Made by a program: the position numbers and the translations under genes
Shown: positions 22,030-33,207 of the stretch, piece after piece
Numbering within the stretch: the first letter of the stretch is position 1
Layout of the letters: every line of letters begins with the position of its first letter
The notes under the pieces: generated by a model
The model's input: the letters and a program-made list of their open reading frames with translations, nothing else
Database searches by the model: none
Told to the model about the DNA's origin: nothing
Assembly (NCBI RefSeq): GCF_000003815.2
Contig: NC_049985.1
Span: 21,635,574 to 21,699,573, forward strand
Direction: 5' to 3'
Source: Branchiostoma floridae
Lineage: Eukaryota > Chordata > Leptocardii > Amphioxiformes > Branchiostomatidae
DNA: 64,000 nt

Positions 22030-22645
22030 ATAATATAGCTAAAAAGAATACTTCTATCGTTACTATATAAACTACAATCTAATAGAAAGTGAGATTCATC
22101 TTCGATCTTGTTCAGGTTACAGAACTGACAGACTGTTTGCTCCAGAGGTGTGCGGTTGTGCCTCCCTGATTCAACACGGAGTTTGTGGCAGCTGATTCGT
22201 AGTTTGGTGATAATAGATCTTTGTCGTTCGTTCGGAATACCTATATAACAAGGGACTAAGAGCTTTGTTTGGAGTCAGACAATCCCTTGACAAAGCTGAT
22301 GCCCCGTTGTCTGTTAAAAACAAGTTATTCGATTCCTGTGTCAAACCTATCTTACTTTATGGGTCGGAGATTTGGGGCTCTTTCAAAAGTTCAAAATCTT
22401 GCCCAATCGAATCCGTACATCTAAAATTCTATAAACAATCCCTCAATGTCCCCAAAACAGCTAGCAATCTTGCTGCACGGGCTGAATTAGGGAGGTACCC
22501 CTTACACTTGGAGGCCTCCCTAAACGCCATTAAGTTTTTCACTAGAGTCTGCTTGAATGTGCCGGCTGATAGTCTCCAGGCAGACGCACTTTTATGTCAA
22601 TTAGAATTAGACTCTTTAGGTAGTAAATGTTGGGCTTCCAATTAA
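22030..22645. mobile_element. Two LINE fragments in head-to-head (twin-primed) arrangement
   Basis: Minus strand, about 22235 down to 22035, encodes a LINE C-terminal zinc-knuckle region (TKLRISCHKLRVESGRHNR, then CQFCNLNKIEDESHFLLDC). Plus strand, 22265-22645, encodes the segment that normally lies upstream of it in the same kind of protein (LFDSCVKPILLYGSEIWG). The 5' ends of both segments meet at about 22235-22260. An inverted 5' part followed by a sense 3' part is what twin priming during LINE insertion produces. Both pieces are truncated. Confidence 0.7.
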
Positions 22646-22649
22646 TAGC

Positions 22650-24190
22650 TTAATTAAAATTAATAAAAAACTGCTGGCCGGCAATCAACTCCCACTGGGC
22701 CAAGTCTAACCGCGTGAAAATCCTACCGGGTGTGAATGATTACCCCGGCGGCTGAGAGCTACACTGGCCCCGTAGAGAGCCTAAACTAACTACGGTAGGC
22801 CGAGCCAGTAGTAGACTGGATTCCAGGCTAACCGAGAAGAAGCGTCACAAAATACTCCAGGATTACCGATTGTAAACAAGACATCTCCGTACTACACGAT
22901 AAATGTCGCTTGCCCAATAATACAAACATGTACTTCATTTTTATTCTTGGACTTTAATAACAGCTTTACGATCGTAATCATGTTTACAATTTCATACTTA
23001 GGGTCTACATTTTAACACACATGTGCGCCTCAATTAAAAGGATTTACGATATCGAAAACACTGTATAGTAAATGCTAGTACTGTAATACGGTACGGTACG
23101 CACAAGTCTGGCAGAACAATTCAGGTAAACTCGGGGAAAACTGCGACAGCACAGTACACTTGCAGTCAGCAGAAATGGCGGCGTTTTTTAATGAAGATCT
23201 GTGAATGAAGATTTTATTTGAGATCGAAATGTGTTGATGAACCATAATATACGCAGTACATGTACTAAGCTGTAATTACCTAAGAGTTGTAACAATCGCA
23301 CATATCAAAGCCATTTGTAATAAAATTCATTATTTACATGGCGTCACCTTTGTTTACAGAAGTGAACCACACAACAAACCTTCGAATTCGTAGCCCATTT
23401 CAATCGCCGGACCAAAAACGCTGTATCCAGAAAGAATTAGCTTGTAACATGTGCGTTGAGCGCTGAATTCGTCTCCGATTGTTGAGTGAGATCAGATGTA
23501 AGCCCCACATATTTTGATTTCGTGCACCGTAAGCGTGAGAATTTCTAGTTCGCTGCATTCAAGTTTTCCCGCGCAGCCCGCGGCAGCCTTTGATCATGCC
23601 TCGGGCTCGTGACAAAGAGAGATCATCAATCAATTTTGCGTGTTGTGGGAAAATAATATGTACTTTGAAAATATCTGGATATATAGCTACAAAAGCGTTA
23701 CTTTTCGTATCAAGTTCCACAAACAACAGTTTATCTACCGAGATTTAACTGTATGAAGTAAATTATGAGATATTTTATCAGAAATGAAACACCCTGGGCA
23801 CTACGGAGAGTCCTTACAAGCAGTTTTAAACAAGATTACATGCTACAAAATCTTTGACTACAATGTCGATACACTAACAGAATCGAGTACCGGCAAGATA
23901 CTGAATATAAACGTGAAATAATGATAAACGGAAAGAAAATGTGTTAAGTGCGATAATTCTACAAGGAAACAAAATGGTGTCGATCTTTGTTTATGATTTC
24001 ACGTCGCAATGATAACATTTACCGGCGTGCCTTCTCCGCCATGGCTTGGATATTGGTCCACTATGCTTTGTTAAATCAAGCATTTTAACCTCCTTGGTCA
24101 AATACGAGCCATACAGGAGCTTGGGTATAGTCAGTTTCAAGTCAACTTTCACTTCCCCCGAGATTGAGTGCCGAGTCTTCACGCTCTCAG
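22650..24190. other. Intergenic stretch without a recognised feature
   Basis: Apart from a half-copy of the TTTTAACCTCCTTGG motif near 24084, I see no gene or clear repeat. Confidence 0.35.
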
Positions 24191-24199
24191 AGAGGGAAA

Positions 24200-24815
24200 A
24201 TAAAGCCGTGTTGCCGGGCCTGGCTCCGTGCAAACACCGCTAAAATTGAAGAAGCGCACGTATAAATGGGCCTGGTTTGAGAGCCGAGTCTGGCGGGGCG
24301 GGAAAATAGCCGTGTTGCCGGGCCTGGCTCCGTGCAAACACCGCTAAAATTGAAGAAGCGCACGTAATGGGTCTGGTTTGAGAGCCGAGTCTGGCGGGGC
24401 GGGCGAGAAAATAACCGTGTTGCCGGGCCTGGCTCCGTGCAGACACCGCTAAAATTGAAGAAGCGCACGTATAAATGGGCCTGGTTTGAGAGCCGAGTCT
24501 GGCGGGGCGGGAAAATAGCCGTGTTGCCGGGCCTGGCTCCGTGCAAACACCGCTAAAATTGAAGAAAAAAAGAATCCGCACGTAATCAGAGCCGAGTCTG
24601 GCGGGGCGGGTGCCGGGGCGGAAATAAAGCCATATTAGCCGTGTTACCCCGGCCAGAACTCCGTGCAAACACGACTAAAATTGAAGAAACGCACGTAATG
24701 GGGCTGGATTGTCTTCATCCGGGGCGAGAAAATATAGCCGTGAATGCCCGGCCACTGCTACGTGCGAACACCGCTAAAATTGAAGAAGCGCACGTAATGG
24801 GCCTTTACCTGGGGC
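24200..24815. repeat. GC-rich tandem array, monomer about 105 bp
   Basis: The words GCCGTGTTGCCGGGCCTGG, GCTAAAATTGAAGAA and AGAGCCGAGTCTGGCGGGGC recur at steps of about 104-106 bp (24206, 24310, 24414, 24520), with more diverged units to 24815. The minus strand stays open over several units only because 105 is a multiple of three. Confidence 0.8.
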
Positions 24816-24905
24816 GAGCGTGCAAAGATAGCGGAACGCGAGCAATGGCACGTTTCGTGTTGACCCTCGTGTGAAGAGAAACCTCACGTCGTGCTATTCC
24901 TCATA
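24815..24905. repeat. Inverted counterpart of the 19389-19480 end
   Basis: The reverse complement of this stretch aligns with 19389-19480 (CACGACGTGA, CACACGAAACGTGCCATT, TTTGCACG). Together they could be terminal inverted repeats of one element of about 5.5 kb, or ends of two related elements. Confidence 0.5.
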
Positions 24906-25249
24906 TCATGGTCCCCTTATATACCTGGGAACAAACAATGTTGGTTATTTGTCTAAACAAATCGTAATCCAGAACCGGTAAGAATTCCATGTAGGAAACA
25001 CAGGGAATTCCGTGATTCCGATGTTAATTACATGTAGTTAAATGCACGTGCACAAACACGAGCTTCTAAATAACTCTAAATCAATATGACGGCAACATGT
25101 AGAAAAAAAAACATAGTATCTTAAATCAAGGACGTTATGTAAAATATGAGCGAGTGAGGTTGCCATAGAAACGAGTTAGGCACAAGTTAAGCACTAAGTT
25201 TTGAATTTCACTAAGTTTGATATTTGTACAAGTACAAGTACAAGTAAAA

Positions 25250-28200
25250 TGGATGTTCAACGCACATTTCGAAGTGTTTGTATGCAGGTCCGGAAGACTT
25301 TAGCTTAAACGGCCGCACGGAGAATGGATTCGTGTTGTTTTCTGAACTAAGTAACGCTGTAGAAAATTGACAGGTCCTGTTTTCAGATTATAAGATATAT
25401 AGGATTCTTGTGTAGCATTATTACCGGTTATAGCGGTTTGAACAACTTTTAAAAAGGACATCCGAACAGGGATGCTGACCGCGCATTTTAAAGTGTTTGT
25501 ATGCAGGTCCAATAAAACTTTATATTAGCCGAAACGGTGACCGTACGGAGAATGGATTCGTGTTGTTTTCTGAACTAAATAACGCTGTAGAAAATTGACA
25601 GGTCTTGTTTTCAGATTATAAGATATGTAGGATTCTTGTGTACCATTATTACCTACGGTCGTCTTGTACAACTTTTAAAAAAGGACATCCAAACAGGGAT
25701 GTTGACCGCGCATTTTGAAGTGTTTGTATGCAGGCCTGGTAGACTTTAGCGTACACGGTGGAGCACGGAGAATGGATTCGTGTTGTTTTCTGAACTAAAT
25801 AACGCTGTAGAAAATTGATAGGTCTTGTTTTCAGATTATAATATATATAGGATTCTTGTATAGCATTATTCCCTACGGTCGTCTTGTACAACTTTTAAAA
25901 AAGGACATCCAAACAGGGATGTTGACCGCGCATTTTGAAGTGTTTGTATGCAGGCCTGGTAGACTTTAGCTTAAACGGTGGAGCACGGAGAATGGATTCG
26001 TTTTGTTATCTGAACTAAATAACGCTGCATGTAGAAAATTGATAGGTCTTGTTTTCAGATTATAATATATATAGGATTCTTGTGTAGCATTACTACCGGT
26101 TATAGCGGTTTGAACAACTTTTAAAAAGGACATCCGAACAGGGATGTTGACCGCGCATTTTAAAGTGTTTGTATGCAGGTCCAATAAAACTTTATATTAG
26201 CCGAAACGGTGACCGTACGGAGAATGGATTCGTGTTGTTTTCTGTACTAAATAACGCNNNNNNNNNNNNNNNNNNNNNNNNNNNNNNNNNNNNNNNNNNN
26301 NNNNNNNNNNNNNNNNNNNNNNNNNNNNNNNNNNNNNNNNNNNNNNNNNNNNNNNNNNNNNNNNNNNNNNNNNNNNNNNNNNNNNNNNNNNNNNNNNNNN
26401 NNNNNNNNNNNNNNNNNNNNNNNNNNNNNNNNNNNNNNNNNNNNNNNNNNNNNNNNNNNNNNNNNNNNNNNNNNNNNNNNNNNNNNNNNNNNNNNNNNNN
26501 NNNNNNNNNNNNNNNNNNNNNNNNNNNNNNNNNNNNNNNNNNNNNNNNNNNNNNNNNNNNNNNNNNNNNNNNNNNNNNNNNNNNNNNNNNNNNNNNNNNN
26601 NNNNNNNNNNNNNNNNNNNNNNNNNNNNNNNNNNNNNNNNNNNNNNNNNNNNNNNNNNNNNNNNNNNNNNNNNNNNNNNNNNNNNNNNNNNNNNNNNNNN
26701 NNNNNNNNNNNNNNNNNNNNNNNNNNNNNNNNNNNNNNNNNNNNNNNNNNNNNNNNNNNNNNNNNNNNNNNNNNNNNNNNNNNNNNNNNNNNNNNNNNNN
26801 NNNNNNNNNNNNNNNNNNNNNNNNNNNNNNNNNNNNNNNNNNNNNNNNNNNNNNNNNNNNNNNNNNNNNNNNNNNNNNNNNNNNNNNNNNNNNNNNNNNN
26901 NNNNNNNNNNNNNNNNNNNNNNNNNNNNNNNNNNNNNNNNNNNNNNNNNNNNNNNNNNNNNNNNNNNNNNNNNNNNNNNNNNNNNNNNNNNNNNNNNNNN
27001 NNNNNNNNNNNNNNNNNNNNNNNNNNNNNNNNNNNNNNNNNNNNNNNNNNNNNNNNNNNNNNNNNNNNNNNNNNNNNNNNNNNNNNNNNNNNNNNNNNNN
27101 NNNNNNNNNNNNNNNNNNNNNNNNNNNNNNNNNNNNNNNNNNNNNNNNNGTAGAAAAAGGACAGGTCTTGTTTTAAGATTATTAGATATGTAGGATTCTT
27201 GTGTAGCATTATTACCTACGGGCGTCTTGTACAACTTTTAAAAAAGGACATCCAAACAGGGATGTTGACCGCGCATTGTGAAGTGTTTGTATGCAGGCCT
27301 GGTAGACTTTAGCGTACAAGGTGGAAGACGGAGAATGGATTCGTGTTGTTTTCTGAACTAAATAACGCTGTAGAAAATTGATAGGTCTTGTTTTCAGATT
27401 ATAATATATATAGGATTCTTGTATAGCATTATTACCTACGGTCGTCTTGTACAACTTTTAAAAAGAATATCCAACGAGGATGTTGACCACGCATTAAACG
27501 GTGGCCGCACGGAGAATGGATTCGTGTTGCTTTCTGTAGTAAATAACGCTGTAGAAAATTGACAAGTCTTGTTTTCAGATTTTAAGATATATAGGATTCT
27601 TGTGTAGCATTATTACCTGCAGGCGTCTTGTACAACTTTTAAAAAGGACATCCAAACGAGGATGTTGACCGCGCATGTTGAAGTGTTTATATGCAGGCCT
27701 GGTAGACTTTATATTAGCCAAAACGGTGACCGCACGGAGAATGGATTCGTGTTGTTTTCTGAACTAAATAACGATGTAGAAAATTGACAAGTCTTGTTTT
27801 TAAATCACAAGATATATAGGATTCTTGTGTAGCATTGTCACCCACGGGCGGCCTGTACAACTTTTAAAAAGGACATCCAAACAGGGATACTGACCTCGCA
27901 TTTTGAAGTGGTTTATGCAGGCCTAGTAGACTTTATAATAGCCGAAACGTTGACCGCACGGAGAGTGGATTCGTGTTGTTTTCTAAACTAAATAATGCTG
28001 TAGAGAATTGACAGGTCTTGTTTTCAGATTATAAGATATGTAGGATTCTTGTGTAGCATTATTACCTACGGGCGTCTTGTACAACTTTTAAAAAAGGACA
28101 TCCAAACAGGGATGTTGACCGCGCATTTTGAAGTGTTTGTATGCAGGCCTGGTAGACTTTAGCGTACACGGTGGAGCACGGAGAATGGATTCGTGTTGTT

Positions 28201-29552
28201 TTCTGAACTAAATAACGCTGTAGAAAATTGATAGGTCTTGTTTTCAGATTATAATATATATAGGATTCTTGTATAGCATTATTCCCTACGGTCGTCTTGT
28301 ACAACTTTTAAAAAAGGACATCCAAACAGGGATGTTGACCGCGCATTTTGAAGTGTTTGTATGCAGGCCTGGTAGACTTTAGCGTACACGGTGGAGCACG
28401 GAGAATGGATTCGTGTTGTTTTCTGAACTAAATAACGCTGTAGAAAATTGACAGGTCTTGTTTTTAGATTATAAGATATATAGGATTCTTATGTAGCGTT
28501 GTCACCCACGGGCGGTTTGAAAAACGTTTAAAAAGGACATCCAAACAGGGATGTTGACCGCGCATTTTGAAGTGGTTTATGCAGGCCTAGTAGACTTTAG
28601 CTTAAACGGTGGCGCACGGAAATTGGATTCGTGTTGTTTTCTGAACTAAATAACGCTGTAGAAAATTAGCAAGTCTTGTTTAAAGATTATAAGATATATC
28701 AAGGATTCTTGTGTGGTATTATCAAGTACGGGCGTCTTCTACAACTTTTAAAAATGTCATCCAAACAGGAATGTTGACCACGCATTTTTAAGTGTATGTA
28801 TGCAGGCCTGGTAGACTGTATATTAGCCGTAACCATGACCGCACGGAGAATGGATTCGTGTTGTTTTCTGAACTAAATAGCGCTGTAGAAAATTAACAAG
28901 TTTTGTTTTCAGATTATAAGATATGTAGGATTCTTGTGTAGCATTATTACCTACGGGCGTCTTGTACAACTTTTAAAAAGGACATCCAAACAGGGATATT
29001 GACCGCGCATTTTAAAGTGCTTGTATGCAGGTCCGTAAGACTTTATACTAGCCGAAACGGTGGCTCACGTAAAATGGATTCGTGTTGTTTTTTAAACTAA
29101 ATAACGCCGTAGAAAAAGGACATGTCTTGTTTTAAGATTATTTGATATGTAGGATTCTTGTGTAGCATTATTACCTACGGGCGTCTTGTACAACTTTTAA
29201 AAAGGACATCCAAACAGGGATATTGACCGCGCATTCTAAAGTGTTTGTATGCAGGTCCGAAAGACTTTAGATTAGCCGAAACGGTTGCGCACGGAGAATG
29301 GATTCGTGTTGTTTTCTGAACTAAATAGCGCTGTAGAAAATTAACAAGTTTTGTTTTAAGATTATAAGATATATCAAGGATTCTTGTGTGGTATTATCAA
29401 GTACGGGCGTCTTGTACAACTTTTAAAAATGTCATCCAAACAGGAATGTTGACCACGCATTTTGAAGTGTTTGTATGCAGGCCTGGTAGACTGTATATTA
29501 GCCGTAACCGTGACCGCACGGAGAATGTTGTTTTCTGAACTAAATAACGCTG
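25250..29552. repeat. Satellite array, monomer about 220-230 bp
   Basis: The landmark TGTTGTTTTCTGAACTAAAT recurs at about 25333, 25561, 25781, 26001, 26233, then 27344, 27525, 27750, 27974, 28194, 28414, 28632, 28860, 29083, 29309 and 29526. That is about 16 visible monomers, with steps mostly 218-232 and one short unit of 181. Adjacent units differ by small substitutions. An 892-N gap falls inside. The right edge breaks abruptly into an ATGTGA array. Minus-strand open frames of about 80 codons recur but the period is not a multiple of three, so they are taken as incidental. Confidence 0.9.
26258..27149. other. Assembly gap (892 N) inside the satellite
   Basis: A sized gap with satellite sequence on both sides, equivalent to about four monomers. 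Confidence 0.98.
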
Positions 29553-29966
29553 TAATAAATGTGAAAATTATGTGAATTTTGTGCACGATGCCACGAAAAT
29601 GTGATTTAATGTGACTTCCTTTAGAAAAATGTGAAACGCAAAATGTGATTTATTTTCAAAATGTGAATCGTCAAATGTTATTCTATGTGAAATAATGTGC
29701 CCCTACGAAAAATCTGAGTCGATTATGTGAAATCGCACAACCCAAAAACGTGACCCAAAAAATGTGAATGTAAAATGTGTTAAAATGTGAAGGGATGTGA
29801 AACTGGACGGAGGCGAATGTGAAATTATGTGAAGTTGAAATCACATATTTTCACATAACAGATCAAAATGTTATTTTATGTGAAAGTGTTTCACATAATT
29901 TCACATTAGCCGGTGTCGACGTCCTAGCTAAGAATGTGATTTTATGTGAAAAAAAAATGACAACAT
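29553..29966. repeat. Interspersed ATGTGA hexamer array, copy 2
   Basis: By eye about 21 ATGTGA/TCACAT hexamers in about 410 bp. It opens with the same words as the array at 16373 and is followed by the same flank (29990-30190). It directly abuts the satellite. Confidence 0.75.
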
Positions 29967-30200
29967 ATTACAACAGATAAGTTTCCACGTGTTTCCAAAA
30001 TATGCATTTAGCATGCAAACACTTCTCAAATATCTAAAGTATGTGTTGCATGTACATGCTTGTCTTGTCATAAACCACGGACTTCGTACGCGGTCAAGAC
30101 AAAAGCTGTCTTTTTAATTCCACGTCGCTCTTGTATGGGTTAGATATTTGTGGACTGTTCTCCGAAATATGCGTTGTAATCATATAACAGTCGATTTACC
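29967..30200. repeat. Flank of the ATGTGA family, copy 2
   Basis: Aligns with 17040-17250 through GACTTCGTAC, TATGGGTTA, TTCTC and TGCGTTGTAA. Confidence 0.5.
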
Positions 30201-30376
30201 AGTGTTCAATTTTCACCAGGCGCAAAAGTGCATGGCATAGTTTGTTTCAGTACCCGTATTTTTATGCGAAAAAATGCTCTTTTTGCCTCAGAGGAGCAAA
30301 TTGAGTTTTTTTACCAAAAAGTTGCATATTTGATGTCCAAAAATTATTCCGCACACAATAAAGTTAGTTTGAAGAA

Positions 30377-31285
30377 AATCTGACATCGATTCGCCACATC
30401 ATTTTTTAATGCAAAAAAAATGCTCTTTTTGCCTCAGAGAAACAAACTGAGTTTTTTTGACCAAAAAGTTGCATATTTCATGTCCAAAAATTATTCTGCA
30501 CTCAATAAAGTTGATTTGAAGAAAATCGGGACATCTAAGTTGACTCAATGGAATCAGGACATATATTGGTGTGNNNNNNNNNNNNNNNNNNNNNNNNNNN
30601 NNNNNNNNNNNNNNNNNNNNNNNNNNNNNNNNNNNNNNNNNNNNNNNNNNNNNNNNNNNNNNNNNNNNNNNNNTTGAAGATAAAGTTATCAAAGGAAATT
30701 GACCGACAGCGAACAACAGCTGTAGTCCGTAGTGGGAGGAGCTAGAAAGCGCGCCGAAAGCTTCAGGTCACTGAAGAATTTAGTAATAATTTGTACCGTC
30801 ACGATACATCTCAGAAGACCATTGAATGTGTAGTCATAATTCTGACATGTCCAAGAATCTCTGCGATGTCATTTGAGGACACAGAGTATTTCAAGGCGTG
30901 ATTTGTCCCATCGAAATTCACACAAAGGAACAATTTTTGTTTTGTTTCGCCGTCTGTATGGGGTTTTCTGGCGACCGATATTGCTGCCTTTTACCAGAAC
31001 AACTTCCGGTTCACTGCAACAGAACACTGCACACCGGCCCATTTACCAGTATTCGTCGATTAAATGATCAGTTAACGGAGATACTCACCACCCAATATAA
31101 TGTCCTTGTTCCATTTAGTCAACTTAGATGTCCGATTTTCTTCAAATCAACTTTATTGAGTGCAGAATAATTTTTGGACATGAAATATGCAACTTTTTGG
31201 TCAAAAAAACTCAGTTTGTTTCTCTGAGGCAAAAAGAGCATTTTTTTTGCATTAAAAAATGATGTGGCGAATCGATGTCAGATTT
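30377..31285. mobile_element. Foldback element with arms of about 200 bp, containing an assembly gap
   Basis: Arm 30377-30573 and arm 31086-31285 are near-perfect inverted repeats (AAATCTGACATCGATTCGCC at the outer edge, GGACATCTAAGTTGACT inside). A partial, diverged direct copy of the arm precedes it at 30257-30376. A 100-N gap follows the left arm. Short open frames in the centre are not recognised. Confidence 0.75.
30574..30673. other. Assembly gap (100 N)
   Basis: A placeholder gap just inside the left arm of the foldback element. Long inverted repeats commonly break assemblies. Confidence 0.98.
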
Positions 31286-31761
31286 ATCTATTAGCTTGAA
31301 GAGATCTAGAGATGTGAGTTTAACTCTAGCATTTTCGATGAAAGAGTTCAAACTGAGTTCAAAGATTGAAATGAGTCCCTCCCCAATGGGTCATTCCACT
31401 CACAACCAAGGTAGGAACGACTAGTTTAGACGTATTATTACAAACTAAAAAATTGCAAAAGTCGAACAAAAAATGCTTGATTTGGTAGGTGCATATATTA
31501 AACGCCCGGTGTTGTACATAACTGGTCTATTTTAGCAGTCAATTTTATCATTCAGAAAAGATAATAATTAGCGAAAATAAAACGATACCCAATGACAACA
31601 TTCATGGACTTCACCAAGTTCATAGGGAGCGAGGCAAACTGCGCATGGCGCTATTGCAAGCTGAACTCTGATCTCGGGTATTGTACTTTACCCATTTTTT
31701 TTTGCCAACGAACTAAGTACTTTGGCCATTCATTGGTCTCTGTCAAAGTAAATGGATCAAG
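31286..31761. other. Upstream region of hotdog gene 2
   Basis: No repeat or clear promoter motif was recognised. The leader differs from those of the 11170 and 33208 paralogues. Confidence 0.35.
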
Positions 31762-32565
31762 ATGAAGACCAGATTGAGTGAAGACGGCACAAAACTTGTG
31801 GCTGCGCATGAACTCTCTCCTTACTACTTTGACCATACAGGTTTCCTGACAACATGGACGCTCTCGAAGCTGATTATGTATTCTCGACCAGAGCAGTCAG
31901 CCGTCTTCTACATGCCAGGTTTCCTTGAGACGGTCGCCAGCTTCCTACGATACCAAGAAATCCATCTACATCCAGAATTCTACACCAAAGTCAAGTTCAA
32001 CTCCACTGTAGAGGTTGTGGCTGGGGTTGGGTACGTTGGTAAGACATCTTGGATATGCCAGGGACATGTTCGGCTTGCAACATCACAAGACATCTTGTGT
32101 CACTACAACTGCCAGTTAGTTTACGTGGATATATCAACTCGTCAACCCATCGTACTTCCACAACATCTGCGGCTGAAGGGAAAGGGTCTCCGGCCAACAT
32201 TTGACCTGTCGCCAGTGTCACCAAATACACCAATGTATTCTCACAAGTTTAGCATTGTAGAGAGTGATATTGATGGCAACGGGCATACTAACCAGTCCGT
32301 TTTCATAAGACTCTGTTCCGATACCGCTGTTCTTGGTACGAAAGCAGGCTGCTACCCATCGCTATCTGGGGACGTGTTGAAGTATCGTGTGAAGAAAATC
32401 GCCATGTTGTTTCAGGAAGAATCTCTAGTGGGAGACATGTTAGAAGTGCAGTCATGGGAAATCTCATCCAAGCCTGTTTCCCTGGAATTCCTTGTGAAAA
32501 GGGGACAAGATTGCATAGTGCGCTGTTCGTTTGAATTCTTTGCAGGGGAGAGAGCAAAGCTTTAA
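31762..32565 (+). CDS. Intronless double-hotdog acyl-thioesterase-like protein, gene 2
   Basis: Single-exon frame of 267 residues, the same length as the 11170 paralogue. It starts MKTRLSEDGTKLV and ends in ERAKL followed by TAA. The C-terminal hotdog motif reads SDIDGNGHTNQSVFIRL (about residues 168-184), retaining the Asn, His and second Asn typical of 4HBT/acyl-ACP thioesterases. The N-terminal half is a second, more diverged hotdog-like unit. Predicted to act on an acyl thioester, substrate unknown. AATAAA lies at 32671. The next copy starts 0.64 kb downstream on the same strand and shares long identical stretches in the C-terminal half (from about TFDLSPVSPNT), suggesting recent duplication or gene conversion there. 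Absence of introns in an intron-rich region suggests an ancestral retrocopy followed by tandem duplication. Confidence 0.78.
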   Translation: MKTRLSEDGTKLVAAHELSPYYFDHTGFLTTWTLSKLIMYSRPEQSAVFYMPGFLETVASFLRYQEIHLHPEFYTKVKFNSTVEVVAGVGYVGKTSWICQGHVRLATSQDILCHYNCQLVYVDISTRQPIVLPQHLRLKGKGLRPTFDLSPVSPNTPMYSHKFSIVESDIDGNGHTNQSVFIRLCSDTAVLGTKAGCYPSLSGDVLKYRVKKIAMLFQEESLVGDMLEVQSWEISSKPVSLEFLVKRGQDCIVRCSFEFFAGERAKL

Positions 32566-32679
32566 AAGCACAAGTGGACGTCAACGGGTGTCCAGGACTT
32601 AGTCAGTTCTTAAATTTCACAAATCCACTCTCGACGAGACAGCCCAGGGGTTGTTAAATTTTATGTATGAAATAAATTT

Positions 32680-33207
32680 GTTATGTGCAATTGGAAATAT
32701 TGTCCGTTTTCTCTGTGGTTTAAATATCTAGATATGGACAGCATTGTATATCTTTCTGTGTGTTTGTGTGCATATGTTCGTTTGTGTGTGTGCGCTCGCG
32801 TATGCGTGAATTCATTTGTCAGTGTTTTTACGATAACTACGTTACAAGTACATGCATTTTCAAGCTGTTTTCCAATTAAGTCGTGCTATTGGCTGGACTG
32901 ACCCATTGAGATTGAGGGTGAAATCCTGGTGCAATTTATTTATGTCTTTTTTCTTTATATCGATCAAGCTTTTTTTGAAGTGATTTGTTTTCCTGGTTTC
33001 ACGATGTATTCCAATGTTCACTTTCTACACCCCTCCCCCTTTATTGGTGTCCGCCATATTGGAGATCAAAGGTTACCAGGTGCAAGGGGCATGGTATAAT
33101 GCAGCACAGTGCAGTGTATCGTGCAGCTACTCTTTAGTCCCCTGGGGACTTAGACGAAACGTACATATACTCGATACATCTTTAATACTGTAGATTTAGG
33201 AGTCGCC
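32680..33207. other. Spacer and promoter region between hotdog genes 2 and 3
   Basis: A TG/CG-rich microsatellite lies near 32758-32812. GTCCGCCATATTGG at about 33049 resembles a YY1-type CCAT site and is repeated, with the following AGATCAAAGG/TGTCAAAGG words, at about 36092. It may belong to the promoter of gene 3. Confidence 0.35.

Noticed and set aside
24240-24668. 142-codon minus-strand frame as a gene
   Set aside because: It is a by-product of the roughly 105-bp tandem array, whose period keeps the frame open. The protein is just repeated SQARQHG/RPARLGSQ wording.
26169-27234. Very long open frames of over 300 codons
   Set aside because: They consist almost entirely of N from the assembly gap.
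25649-28304. Recurrent 80-codon minus-strand frames as a protein family
   Set aside because: They recur because the satellite recurs. The monomer length is mostly not a multiple of three and frames are not kept between units.
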